Assembly (NCBI GenBank): GCA_028023455.1
Contig: JAQFVV010000012.1
Coordinates: 6,114,499-6,178,498 of the forward strand
Length of the DNA stretch: 64,000 bases
Direction of reading: 5' to 3'
From: Epiperipatus broadwayi
Lineage: Eukaryota; Onychophora; Udeonychophora; Euonychophora; Peripatidae
In this document: positions 23,170 through 34,907 of the stretch, one piece after another
Layout of the letters: every line of letters begins with the position of its first letter
Numbering within the stretch: the stretch's first letter is position 1
The notes under the pieces: generated by a model
Database searches by the model: none
What the model was told of the DNA's origin: nothing
The model's input: the letters and a program-made list of their open reading frames with translations, nothing else
Translations under genes and position numbers: made by a program

Positions 23170-26100
23170 ATAATAAAAATAAAACAATTACCACATACAT
23201 ATCTTGTAACACATATTTAACTATGATATAAATATGTGTGTTAGTATATTGCTCATCATATTTTTTTCGTTTTTTTTAGCTAATCTTGCTCTTTGACATT
23301 TTACTTATTTAACTACCTCCGAATTTTCATCTACAGCATTAGCTGGCCAAAGTTGTAATGGGGTTCGATCATCATTATGACCATCACAATATATATATAT
23401 ATATATTGTAACTTACAAAATAGATTAAGCGAGGGAAGTCATAATATATAACTGATTAATGCTGGATAAACCTCTCAATTATAATTGTAAAAGTAGCATT
23501 AATAATAACAAGCTCAAAAACTATATATAGGCTAGCTCTTTAATGTATATCTGCTGCTATAAGAGAAAGATGTGCATCAAGAGCAATGCAAACATCAACT
23601 CAGGAGGAGAGTTCTCATATTATCTCTTTAAAATATAACTTTTTAAAATCTTATGCAACATGTTACACAAAAAAGGTTAGATTGCTTTCAATACTCCACA
23701 CTTAATACATCTTATAAATAAAGTTAAATCTTATAAATCATAATTATTCTTCTAAATGATCAGATCTAAATTATCAAAATAATTTTATAAACAAATCTCA
23801 TAGTTCTTTTAATAGTGAATTCTTCAATAATCAATAATCTTAGTCTTATTTTTATTTCTTTAAAGTCAGCCAAAAATGTATTCTAGTAACAAATAATAAC
23901 AATAAGACATGATCTTACCTTTAAAAAAATTTAGAATTAAAATTAAAAGGGACTTTATTACAGCTCAAATGTCACATCAGTAGGTTTTCTCTTCTAATCT
24001 TATATTAAAATAAAATAAAACAAGCTTATGATCTTAACACAAGATGAATATAGTAAAGTGATCTAATGGTTTTACCAAAATAAATAAAATGAACTTATCA
24101 TTTTTTGATTTAAGATAAATAATATAATTTTCTCCATTGATGTTATCTTAATATCATTAAAATAATTTTAATAAAGTGAGTTTTAGATCATATTTTCTCA
24201 TATTATTGTAGTCTCAATGCATACAATAAATAAAGGTGTGGTAATATTAGATTTATGGAAATGCAAATGATGATAATAAAAATGAGGAATCATAAATTAA
24301 TAATAAAAATAATATTTATTGACACTTATAAAATTGAAAAAGCAAATATCAAGCTATTGAGTAAACTTTAAAAATTACCCAAAAGAAAAATGAAATATAA
24401 AAGAAAATATATAAGTTACAATATAACAAAATTTTACCTGTAAATTAGATATTTTAATATGCTCTACTATAGGTTTAGTGAAGTTCTCATTTTTAATAAT
24501 TTCACTTGCTATCATATAGACCTATGTGAAATGTATTCAATAACACTAAATAAGATAAAATCTTATCATCCTTTTGTAATGATGAATACTAAAAAAATGT
24601 ATAAATTTTTATATAGCCACAGATACAATTATAAATTTAATAACACATATTTTATCGGGTTTTAAAGCATCTGGATATGCTAGCTAGGCACATCAACAAG
24701 ACGTGAACTTCAAAAACCTCTCTGATTTACAAAGAATACAACTGAAGACATAGTTGGTATTATGCATCACCATCAAACATACCAAATGCCAGGATAAAGA
24801 CATGGTTGTGCATTAAACATGATGCTTAAATAAATATATCATTAAGATCACATCAAGGAATTGATAAAACAGAGGGAGAATAGGATGATGGCATGAAGTC
24901 AAATAAGCACATACACTGGAGGGCAATAATGAACTAGAACTTTGTGTCTAGTCATGAAATATGAGAAAAACTATCAAAAGAGAGTGGTTTGCCTAAATAT
25001 AGTATAGTGTGCTTAGTATCACAAAAAATATATAATAAAACTCACTGGCATAATATAATAATCTATAAGAGAATGAAAACACTACCATCTCTTAAAATAA
25101 TGACAAATAAGTGATATATAAAACTGACAAAATAAGTAAATATAGCAAAAATATAACATTTAAAATTTTAGGAAACAATTTTAATAATCAGATATACATC
25201 AACTTCGTGAACTCTCAAACTCTCTTAAGCATTTATGCTCATTCAAAATAGTTTTAAAAAGGAACAACAATAATATACTCTAAAATATTTGGCCCATTAT
25301 TAGTATTTTGAGAATTTAACATGAAAATACATTTTCAACCTAAATATAAAATCATACAGACGAACATAAATGAATATAATGTATATAAAATAAAAATAAA
25401 TACTAAACTAAATATTTTACACCCATTTATCAATAAAATAAAGAGATTTTAAACCTTGATGTTTATACCATTACACCAATAAAGTCAAATAAAACTCCTT
25501 GGATATAATGAAGACTTTTTTTGATATCCAGATGATGGTATAAACTTAAACAATAACAACAATTTAAAATATGAGATAGGCAGAAATTTGAAGTTACTGA
25601 CACAAACAAAAAGAGCCAATCTAAATGAATTAATGTAGACTAAAGTTATATAACGAATACTATAAACATTATACATAAATTGATAACAGTGTATCAAATA
25701 ACAATACAATAAGCATTGGATAAATAAAAATATTTCTTTTGAAGAGGACAATTTATAATATAAGTGAAGAGTAAATATTCTAAATGGAGCATGGTGAGAA
25801 GCTTTTAAATCAACATTTCTAAAGAGCAAATAAAGCATGTTAATGAATTAAAATAAACCTTTTGAAGAATAAACATATTTTTATAACTTAGAGCAAACAC
25901 ATTGTAGAATCTTCAGTCTTTTTAAATAAAGCAAATGCAATATGGTTCATGAAAAAACGAACAAGAGTAAATAAAATTTCATACCTTATTTAAAATATGA
26001 CATTTCACAAATAATACAGTATGCTTAACAACCATAAGTCTTTTATTAATAGTATGGAAATTAAATAAGCACTAACCAAAGTCCAGTTATATTTTTCTTT

Positions 26101-27939
26101 TGAAAGACTATTTTAAACAGATATTTTCATTATAACATTCAGCAATGTAAACTTCAGTTATAGCAAAAAGCATAAATAATGTCTCTTTTATTAATAATAT
26201 ATTTTGTAGCAAATAGTATATAATATTTTTATCAAATGTTATGAATGATGAAACAAATATCTTCTCCTGAAATATTTCTAGGGTGGTTATACATTTAAAA
26301 TGAGTATTTATGTAGATGAATAATTCGTAATGACTTTCAATAGATGTTTATGCATTAGTAATTAAACCCATTTGAATTCCTTTATCATTTTCTATTTTGA
26401 ATAAAAGTTCAAATTCAATAATAATATTGAATTAAAATAAAAAGAGAATGCTTTGAAAAACAGTAGCGATATTCAATATTCAAATAAACATTGTTTCTAA
26501 TGTTCTTTAAAAGTAGCAGATAAACTATTCTCAGAATTAATAAAAAAAATAGTTTAAAAGTTCTAGGACTTAATTTAAGAATTATCATTCTTGAAATAAA
26601 ATTTGAATATAACAAAACAAATAAATTGCAGTTAATAAAATTGTTTGCAATGCATACTGCTACCTTAAGACAACAAGACAATATGTCACTTCCAGAAATA
26701 CAAGAGTTGAAGAACAGTTTTCCATAGTGAGATTAGAATAGTTTGAAGCATTGAATGTCTAGGTTAAAAGAATACCTGAATAGATAATTATTTTAATACT
26801 GCATATTTTACTTAAATCAGCAAATAAAAATTAATTATAACATTACAACTTGAAAGCACTAAAGAAAAATGAGGTGTCTGTATCAGTTTAATAAAGCAGA
26901 TTTTTATAGAGTAAGTCATGTTTTAGAAATTGATTAGATGAATGACAACTGAACAATCTATCTCAATGATCTAATTAAATAAAAGGTCACAATTTTATAA
27001 TTTCTGGATATAAATTTCTAAAAAATAAATCTAATTCTAGAAAATTCCAGACATAATTATTTATACAAGATAATTAAATAGTACATTTTTTTAAAAAAAA
27101 AAAAATATAGATTATTTAATGAAATAAAATTGATTATAATAATAAAAAACATACATTGCTTAGACATTTTATTCTTTTTTTAAAAAAAAAAACTTCTCAG
27201 AATACTATTGAATTTACCAGGAAGTATTCTTAAACAATTAACAAATTTTATGCATGCACTCACACATATTAATATTTAATTCTTTATCTAGGAATAGTAA
27301 TTTAAATACATTAGTCAATTATTGGTTTAAAAAATAACAAAATCTTTAATTAGCTAAACTTTAAGAGTAGCATTCATAACTGCACTTTTAATTAGACTGT
27401 AAGTGGATTAGCTACACTACCAAAAATTAAATAACACACTTTATTTAAAATTAGCTTAAATATTTAAGACCTTTTCTGAATTTTAAACCATTTGGTTTTA
27501 ATAAAAAGATATGACAATTAAGCTGAGACTATTTTAACTTTACTACTCTAGCATGGGTAAAACTGATTTATGCTTTAAATACATAATAGTTTGTGAATAA
27601 GCACTTATAATTATAAAGAAGTTAAACTAATAAATTTAAAAATTATTAAAGTACATATATATATATATATATAAATGCACAGATAATGAACCTAGAATGT
27701 ATATATTTAAAAGAAAAATTTTAATATAAGAATGTTTTTAGATTAATACTATCTTATAGTAGCAATTAGGACATGACTAATAAATTACAGATGCATATCA
27801 TCTATTATTATTGGAATAATTTTTACTGGATGTGAAATAAACTAATATTTTTAAAAAATATATCACTACAACACTTACTCTGCAGTTCCATGGCATGGAT
27901 TCAAAATACATTTACAAATAAGAGTATTAAGAATGCATA
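23170..27939. other. Long non-coding AT-rich stretch
   Basis: Nothing gene-like is seen on either strand in about 4.8 kb. A TA microsatellite in a palindrome lies at about 23387-23411, and a longer one at about 27655-27673. Frames at 24459-24665, 25485-25838 and 26415-26681 are low-complexity and lack motifs. Confidence 0.55.
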
Positions 27940-27949
27940 TATAGTCATT

Positions 27950-28445
27950 ATATTACAAAAAAAATCAAGTCAGATGTCACATGACCTAATTTAATAAAGC
28001 TTCTTTACAAATGTTATATATAGAGCTCGCAAAATTGGTCTGAGGTTGGGGGTATTCTACAAGGCTTGTTAAGAGTTTGTTTTGTGAGCTCTATATATAA
28101 CATAATCATTATATGTATGTTATATAATGAGCATCCAGTAACTCTTAACAAGGTTTTCAGAACATCCCTATCCCCAGACTGTTTTCTAGCTCTGGCTGTC
28201 AGTGAGGTGCTAGGGTATTCCAGCATTAATTTTAAAATACCAGGTCAAGCCCAGCACTTTATCTAATGTTTAACTGTTAAGTAGAAAATCTGCAATTTTC
28301 AGACATCCAGAGCTAGAAGCTGGTCTGAGGATAGGAATATTCTTAAAAGTTTGTTAAGAGCTATTGGGATGTTCATTATATAACACTTTTTAATACAAGC
28401 TTATAAAATTAGGTCATGTGGTATATGACTTGATTTCTTTGTGAT
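27950..28445. mobile_element. Fold-back element FB-C, 496 bp
   Basis: The ends are long imperfect inverted repeats: AATCAAGTC..ATGTCACATGACCTAATTT on the left and its complement on the right (AAATTAGGTCATGTGG..GACTTGATT). Inner arms carry CTCTTAACAA, CAGACC/GGTCTG and TTATATA motifs in both orientations. The 10 bp TATAGTCATT is exactly duplicated at 27940-27949 and 28446-28455. Duplications of 9-11 bp with long inverted repeats are typical of Mutator-like or fold-back elements. The short frames inside are mirror images produced by the palindrome, not genes. Confidence 0.8.
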
Positions 28446-28455
28446 TATAGTCATT

Positions 28456-29327
28456 TTAGAAATGATATAGATTTGGATTTCAATATTAGTAGTAGTATAA
28501 TTGAGATTATCTTTGGCTTAGATATGAATCATGAATAAAATATGTTATAGAATAATTATTAAAAATACTAATACATTTTTTTATATCTTTGTTTAATAAA
28601 ATATAGATAAACAGTTTAATGATTAAATTAATATAAGCCAAGGATAGAAAATATTCAAATAAATTTTGAAAAAAGTTTAATCTGTTAGTAAGCTGTGAAA
28701 GAATTAAAAGAGCAAATAAATCATGCATATCAATAAAATCACAAAAGTTTATAAAATTTAGCTTTAAATATTAACATGCTAAAACTTGATGCTCTTCAAA
28801 CCAATATTTGTAGCTAAAACATGTTTTCTATATTTATACAGAAGCAAATATTACCACTTTTTATGTTATTGTAGACAATTATATTAATATCACATGATTT
28901 TCTCATGTGTTTTACAATAGGATGAAGATAACTGCTTTTGGATTATTTAAATTCAGAAATATCATAGCCACTATTTTGTGTGCTCACACATTATATCATT
29001 AAGATATTCCAATTAAAACAATATAGAGAGATAACTCTTTTCAAATCATGAACTCATAACATTCATTTTATTTATATTTATAGTTTTCAAGGGGCTATTT
29101 TGCAGTCAATCTCATCTCGCTCAAATTTTTATATTTTTTTTAACAACAATTCATAAAATTAAACTAAAACTGTCGATAATGTAATGCTACTTGAGACTGC
29201 ATCTACATATTTAAAAGCACATGCAGATCACATAGCTAATTGTTTGATGTTTAACTTTTTCTGTAGTACTTACCAAAAAAAATCTTTAAACTTTAAATTC
29301 ATTGAATAGATTTTAAAATGCTTTTTT
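28456..29327. other. Non-coding AT-rich stretch
   Basis: No gene or repeat partner seen. Confidence 0.5.
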
Positions 29328-29440
29328 GTTTTGGATATTGTGCTTTGGATTTGTAAATTATGTAAATGCATTTGATTCTTTAAGTATATCCACAATGATT
29401 AAAACATTGGAACATTCAGATATAAATATTTTGAATTACT

Positions 29441-29870
29441 AGAACATCACATGACCACTGTTTCTTATGCTTACACAATCTGTTAAAACAGTAGCAACTC
29501 TCTCCAAAGAGTAATGCCACCCAGTGCAATGCATAGTAATCAATGGATGCTAAAAAATGTGTGCATCAAAATCCCTGTTTACTGTCTATTCATCCAATAT
29601 CCCCAGGCCAGTTTCTAGCTTGTGGCCTTCATCAGTGAGAAAGTCTTAGGTCAGAAAACATTCTGCTGGAGGATTGTATTACATCCAAGGAACTAGGTGC
29701 AATGCTCTTAGATTCAAGGCTCCTCACTGATGAAGACTACAAACTAGAAACTTTGGGGGTATTGAAAGAATAGGTACTAGCTAGGAATTTTGATGCACAA
29801 ATCCTCTAGAATCCATTGATTACTTTGGCTAGTGGGTCACACTAATGTTTGGAGAGAATAACTACTGTTA
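29441..29870. mobile_element. Fold-back element FB-A, long form, inside the LINE
   Basis: Left arm: AACATCACATGACCAC, CTCTCCAAAGAGTAATGCCA, TAATCAATGGAT, GATGCACA. The right arm has the complements (GATGCACAAATCC, AATCCATTGATTACT, TTGGAGAG). The centre carries GGCCTTCATCAGTGAG and its counterpart TCACTGATGAAGACTAC, so the whole is nearly a 430 bp palindrome. It sits between RTE codons, with about 20 nt of LINE lost at the junction. Confidence 0.7.
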
Positions 29871-30439
29871 ATAATTAGATTGCATGACACTAGATGATTA
29901 ACATTGAGAAGAATATTTGCCAAAAAATCTCCAAAGTTTTTTACAGCAGCTTAACAAAAATTATTTCATAAATTAAGATGGGAAGCTAAGACACAAAAAT
30001 GCATGAAGATTATTTAAATCATTTATATTTTGTAGATGATATGATGATTTTTGCAAACAATACTTTTAGAGCTTCGGGAAATATTGCAAGAATTATCAGA
30101 AGATTGTAAGGAAATAGAACTAAAGATAAATACTAAAAGCAGAAAATAATAAAAATTAATAATCATAAATTAGAAATTGACCATTCTTAGTAATAATCTT
30201 AAGGCACACAGAAATATAATGGTTGAATTAAACTTGGTTAAATTGTTTATTTAGAAAGAATTTAATATTACAAATAAAAATACTTTTGTGTTGTCAAAGA
30301 AAGTATTTTTTAATAGACATGGTTTACCAATTCTCATTCATTGATCTGATATTTAAACAATAACTACAGATTAATACAGAGACTTTAGATCACACAAAAA
30401 ACGTATGGAGAGATGTATGCTGAAAGAAGCAAAAAGGTA

Positions 30440-31203
30440 CAGTGAAACATATTAATAATTTTTATTAGTCATTTATTAAATGAGTGATTATCCACTTGAT
30501 AAATAATATTTCTATAATGTGACTTTCACTACACCATTCTCATACAAGGTAGCGGCTGGTTTCTATCTTCTTTTAACACCTTATGGAAAGGTGTTAACAT
30601 ATGACCCAAAGCATGTGGAACAGATTGGATAATCACCAAGATGCTTGGTGATCTAATATCTTGGCCACATATATTTCATTCACATCTTTGGTCATTTTGG
30701 GAATTGTACATCATTTTCACATCTTTGGTCATATGTTTAACACTATATCCCTTCACAAAGTGATAAAAGTGCATAGAAAACAGTTCCTACCTTATGTGAG
30801 AATAGTGTAGTGAAAATTACACTACAGAAATATCATTAAATCAATAATTTCCAGTCTAATAAATGACTATTAAAAATTATTAATATATGTCCATCAAGAG
30901 GTTTGGGTTAAAGTTATGAGGGTAGTAAGTTTGACACTTATCATGTAAACTGTAGTAATTGGATATCTATATATACTGAACAATGATAAAGATATGTGTA
31001 AGAGATTGTGATCTAGGGTAATTGATGAATGGTGCCTCAGCATGAAATGTGCATCTTTGAGTTCATATATCTTTTTCAAATGTCTTTGATTATATATTTA
31101 TGATTACACCCCTCTACAAGGTGTAAAAATTGGATAGAAATCAGTCCCTTCCTTGTGTGAGGGTTGCATGAAAATTATACTGCAGAAATATTATTCATTA
31201 AAT
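30440..31203. mobile_element. Palindromic repeat family B-prime inside the LINE
   Basis: Contains AATAATTTTTATTAGTCATT, TATCCACTTGATAAATAATA, CACATCTTTGGTCATATG, GTGTAGTGAAAATTACACTA, TCAGCATGAAAT and CTACAAGGTGT, several in both orientations. The same set occurs at 32700-32960 and 62130-62590. LINE sequence resumes exactly where it stopped, at the codons for REQTGIT. No protein is encoded. Confidence 0.65.
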
Positions 31204-31449
31204 GAAATCTTTGTGTGAGAGATCAAACAAGTATCTAGATAATTAGATCAGATTAAAATGGAATTGAACTAAGTATACTACACAAAAATATAATAATAGG
31301 TGGAAAGTTGAATCCTTAAACTGAATCCCAATAGAATATAAAAGATCTAGAAAGAAGCTAAATATATGAAAATAAAAAATGTTTTTCATGAAGAGAGGCC
31401 ATAGATTGATAAAACTGAATTAAACTTAGACAGACCTTCCCCTTGAAAT

Positions 31450-31957
31450 ATTATTAAACCACTGAACATCACTTGAGCACCATATCCTATGCTTACACAA
31501 GTTATTAAAACAGAGGAAAAACTATCCATATAGTAATGCTACTCAATGCAAGCCAGTGAACTGAGAGCACCACCTAGAACTTAAGATCTAATACAACCCT
31601 CAAACAGCCACCTTTTATCTATTTAATTAACTATAAAGCTATGAATCCAAATTGAAAAACAATAATATTTTCAATACAAGCTCATTCACTTGTAAAGTCT
31701 TATAGATCTGAATCCAGTTCAGTGGCCATACATTTTAATATCTTTGGTTCTTTAATAACCATAGTAACCATTATCCATTTGGTTAGAATCCTAAGATCTA
31801 GGTACAATGTTCTCAGATCCAAAGTTCCTCGCTGATAAAAGCCACAAGCTGGAAACTACTTTGTGGATATTAGGCTCTAGGTAGACAAATTATCCATAAA
31901 CCTTTTTGTATCTATGGATTATCATAGGTGGCACTACTGTATGGAGAGTTTTGCCTG
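31450..31957. mobile_element. Fold-back element FB-A, long form, near the LINE 3' end
   Basis: Left arm AACATCACTTGAGCACC...CTATCCATATAGTAATGCTA; right arm TATGGATTATCATAGGTGGC and ACTACTGTATGGAGAGTTTT. The centre again carries the CTCGCTGATAAAAGCCACAA motif seen in the 29.4 kb copy. TTGAAAT flanks it at 31443-31449 and 31958-31964, a possible 7 bp duplication. Confidence 0.65.
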
Positions 31958-31995
31958 TTGAAATGGATTGATAATAATTGGTAATGGTGAAAATG

Positions 31996-32481
31996 TTTTT
32001 TTTTTTATTTTTCAATGGTAATAATGTTTATCTATTATCACTTAATACTGCACCTTAATTATGTACTTATTAAATAATCTATGCCATATTATATAATTTT
32101 ATTTCTACATCATCTATATAATATTTATCATAACAAATATATAGTTATGTATTTTCATGATATTATCAATAAAATGTGTTCTAAATGTAGAATAAATTGT
32201 ATTAAGAGAATATTAATCAGTAATAAGTTATTCTTGTTTATTTACTCTAAATTCTGTGTGATAAAATTATACATTTATACAGAGGAAAAAAAAATTATAG
32301 AGATAAAAATGTTATTCTTATAATAAAGATAGAAATGTGGATTTAAAAAATTATGAAGAAATTCACTTTAATATATGATAGAATGAAACAGTTTGAATTA
32401 GAAAGAATGGATGTGGAAGTTTTTAGTACAAAAGAATTAATACATTGAATAATATAAAGAATGTGTAATTTGAATGATAAC
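31996..32481. other. Non-coding AT-rich stretch
   Basis: No gene recognised; the 80-codon frame at 32081-32323 is low-complexity Ile/Lys/Tyr-rich and lacks motifs. Confidence 0.5.
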
Positions 32482-32488
32482 AATTACA

Positions 32489-32589
32489 GACAAGCATTGG
32501 TGGTCGAGAGGTCAGCACAACCGCCTTACAAGCAGTTGTCCTGGGTTAGAGGGTTTGCATCCTGACCGATGCGACTCATGAAAAAAAAA
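32489..32589 (+). mobile_element. tRNA-derived short SINE, copy 4
   Basis: GCATTGGTGGTCGAGAGGTC head, GCCTTACAAGCAGTTGTCCT anticodon-like arm, a degenerate B-box arm, tail GCGACTCATG and an A-run. AATTACA is on both sides (32482-32488 and 32590-32596), a short possible duplication. Confidence 0.8.
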
Positions 32590-32699
32590 AATTACAAGCT
32601 TTTATTCATATTAATTGAAAAACAAAGGCTGATAGGTAAGGATAAAATAGATTGTACAATAATAAATAATAGATAGTAAATTCTATAATAGTAAGAATT

Positions 32700-32960
32700 A
32701 GCAATATTTAAACACTTGATAAGAGAATGTGATCGGAATAAACTGGTGAGTGCCGATTCAGCATGAAATGGGGATCATACATGTTTTTCACATCTTTGAT
32801 CATGTATTTATGATTACATCCCTCTATAAAGTGCTAAAAATGGATAGAAACCAGACCCTACCTTGTGTGAGAGTAGTGTGGTGAAAATTATACTACAGAA
32901 ATATTATTCATTATTGAATAATCTCCAGTCTATTGAATGACCAATAAAATTGATAAGATT
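32700..32960. repeat. Repeat family B-prime fragment
   Basis: Carries CACTTGATAAGAGAATGTGA, TCAGCATGAAATGGGGATCA, TTCACATCTTTGATCATG, CCTACCTTGTGTGAGAGTAG and AATTATACTACAGAAATATT, matching half of the palindrome at 30440-31203. Confidence 0.65.
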
Positions 32961-34090
32961 CTACTTGCATTTCTAAAAACTGTAGTGAAGGGAGAGAGAT
33001 TTGACAAATTGAAATGTTTGTAATGTAATTTATGATTCAAAGAGATAGTAAATTTTCATTAGAGAAAAGGTCTCATAAAACAAATATCAAACTTTTCTTG
33101 CCATTAGATATAAGTTATTACGCTTATTTAAGCATACCCTTTATTAATGTGTTTTGAGATTGTTATAGATATGTTTTTGTTCTAAAGAACGATTGAATTT
33201 TAAGAAAGTATATGGAATCATGACAAGAATTACTAAAAATTATGCAAAGAGTGAGATTTATATTTGTGTAATTGATCTTGAATAATATTTTTAATAAGAT
33301 AAATGGAAATGGCTGAAGTGCAATTTATCATTTGTTTTATAATAGGAGACTCTTTCAAGTTTATGATTTAACTCTAAAATTGTAAATAAATTTTATTAAA
33401 GTTTAGCAAAAATAATAAATTTTTATAAAGGATCCGAAGACATTGCTTGGTGGTAGCACCTTGAAGTGTAATAATCTCAACTTATACTTGGGCAAGTTGA
33501 AGTTACGATGTTATTTTAATTAATATAATACTTACATTATACATTCTAGTGAATAAAGTTTTTCTTATATGAAAAGTTTAATTCATTAATTTTTAAACAA
33601 AAATTTATTGACTTTACAAAAAATATATATTTCTTTTTTGGTTACCAAATTTCATCTAAAAGAAAATGCCATTTTTTTATATATTCAATTTTATTCCGTT
33701 ATTAAATATTTTAAAGAGAAAAGAGATTTAGCAAAATTATTGAATTTTCTACTAACCAGTTGGGTTTGAGTAAAAAAAAAAGAGATAATTTGAAATTAAT
33801 CTTTTGAGAAATCATGCATATATTTACAAATTTTTTTTTCTTTCAGAATAAAAAAATAAAAGTTAAAAATATATTTTTAATATATAAGGAAATGAATAAT
33901 CTTATATAGTTACTTATGGCTAGAATGCTAAATAGATCCACATTTGTTATATAAAATGATCATTTTACCCTAAATGTTTTTAAAAGATTCAAAAATAATA
34001 TGACTTTTCTAAATTATTAGACCTGCTTTGTTTACAAATAAATAAATCGTATTATTCATGTTCAAAATAGCACAAATATTCATACAAAAC
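32961..34090. other. Non-coding AT-rich stretch
   Basis: No gene or clear repeat seen. Confidence 0.5.
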
Positions 34091-34103
34091 ACATATTAAT
34101 ATG

Positions 34104-34201
34104 TCAAGCGTTGGTGGTCTAATGGTTAGCATAGCTGCCTTCCAAGCAGCTGGCCCGGGTTCGCTTCCCGGTCAACGCATCTGAGACATGAAAAAAAGAA
34201 T
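34104..34201 (+). mobile_element. tRNA-Gly-derived short SINE, copy 5 (youngest-looking)
   Basis: A complete tRNA-Gly-like body (34108-34179) is followed by TCTGAGACATG and an A-run. ACATATTAATATG is exactly duplicated at 34091-34103 and 34202-34214 (13 bp), so the unit arrived by retroposition. The tail motif matches the (C)TATGACACATG tails of the other copies, which links them all to tRNA-Gly. Confidence 0.88.
34108..34179 (+). tRNA. tRNA-Gly(TCC)-like sequence within a SINE
   Basis: The cloverleaf is intact. Acceptor GCGTTGG pairs with TCAACGC (one G-T), plus discriminator A. The anticodon arm is GCTGC-CTTCCAA-GCAGC with anticodon TCC, and the T arm is CCGGG-TTCGCTT-CCCGG. The A box TGGTCTAATGG (34115-34125) matches the pol III consensus, and the B box GGTTCGCTTCC (34158-34168) differs at one position. 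CCA is not encoded, as usual for animal nuclear tRNA genes. The flanking duplications and A-tail mean it is a retroposed unit. It could still be transcribed by pol III, but I would not count it as a tRNA gene without expression data. Confidence 0.7.
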
Positions 34202-34214
34202 ACATATTAATATG

Positions 34215-34907
34215 CATTCATTTGTTAGTCTGTTTAATATGTATTTCATCAAATGATGAAAACAGACTTCTGGCCATCTTTTTTGATAATTGATTTTATA
34301 TAGTAACATGTTTTGTTTTCTGTTTGTTTGTTTTTCAAAAGGAGCTACAATAAAATAACAAAAAATTATTTAATAAAAAAAAATATTTTAAATTATTATA
34401 TAATTTAAATTATTTTTATAGTTATAGCAGTTATTACCCCATAAAGAAGCCTATACCATAATTTACTATAACAAAACTTTTCTATGTTATTTTTTATTAT
34501 TTATTTATAAATTATTAAAATGGATGTGCTTAGATTTGTGAAAGTTTAAAATTGATCACTATTTATTTGATACATTCTGATTTAATTGTGAAATTCTAGC
34601 TAAATCTTTACATACATTAATTAAATTTTAATATTTAAAAAAACTATTGAAATATATTTTTATACGAAGAAAGTCTCACTGTCAATATTAATATACAATT
34701 TCTCTTGAGGGAGATATTTTCAGAACAACATTAAATATACAGCATTTTTTCCAAAGATAAATGTAATCAAATGTCGGGTCTGTTTTTAAAAAAAATTATA
34801 TCAAATATAATGCAATTATTTAATAAAAAAATTTAACCTTTTAAAAAGCATTTAAATAAAATATTTATCTGTAAATATTGCAATTATTAAATATGCACTC
34901 ATATCTG
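34215..34907. other. Non-coding AT-rich stretch
   Basis: No gene or repeat partner seen. Confidence 0.5.

Larger units (their letters stand above)
29328..31989 (+). mobile_element. 5'-truncated RTE LINE with three nested insertions
   Basis: RTE segments appear in order. 29335-29440 matches the codons for LCFGFVDYEKAFDSI...; 29870-30439 matches the region from TIRLHND through RQGDSISP and the FADD stretch (now FVDDM-like) to the C-terminal region; 31204-31449 matches the C-terminal tail; 31965-31989 matches the 3' end (ATGGATTGATAATAATTGG). Elements at 29441-29870, 30440-31203 and 31450-31957 interrupt it. An imperfect AAAATG(C)TTTTTT duplication at about 29315 and 31990 may be its target site. 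Heavily mutated and dead. Confidence 0.75.

Noticed and set aside
25485-25838. 117-codon minus-strand frame as a membrane protein
   Set aside because: It has hydrophobic, Phe/Leu/Ile-rich content typical of AT-rich random frames, with no promoter, splice signals or family motif.
34108-34179. A functional chromosomal tRNA-Gly gene
   Set aside because: Exact 13 bp flanking duplications, an A-tail and the family tail motif show a retroposed SINE. It is kept as a tRNA-like feature but not as a proven gene.
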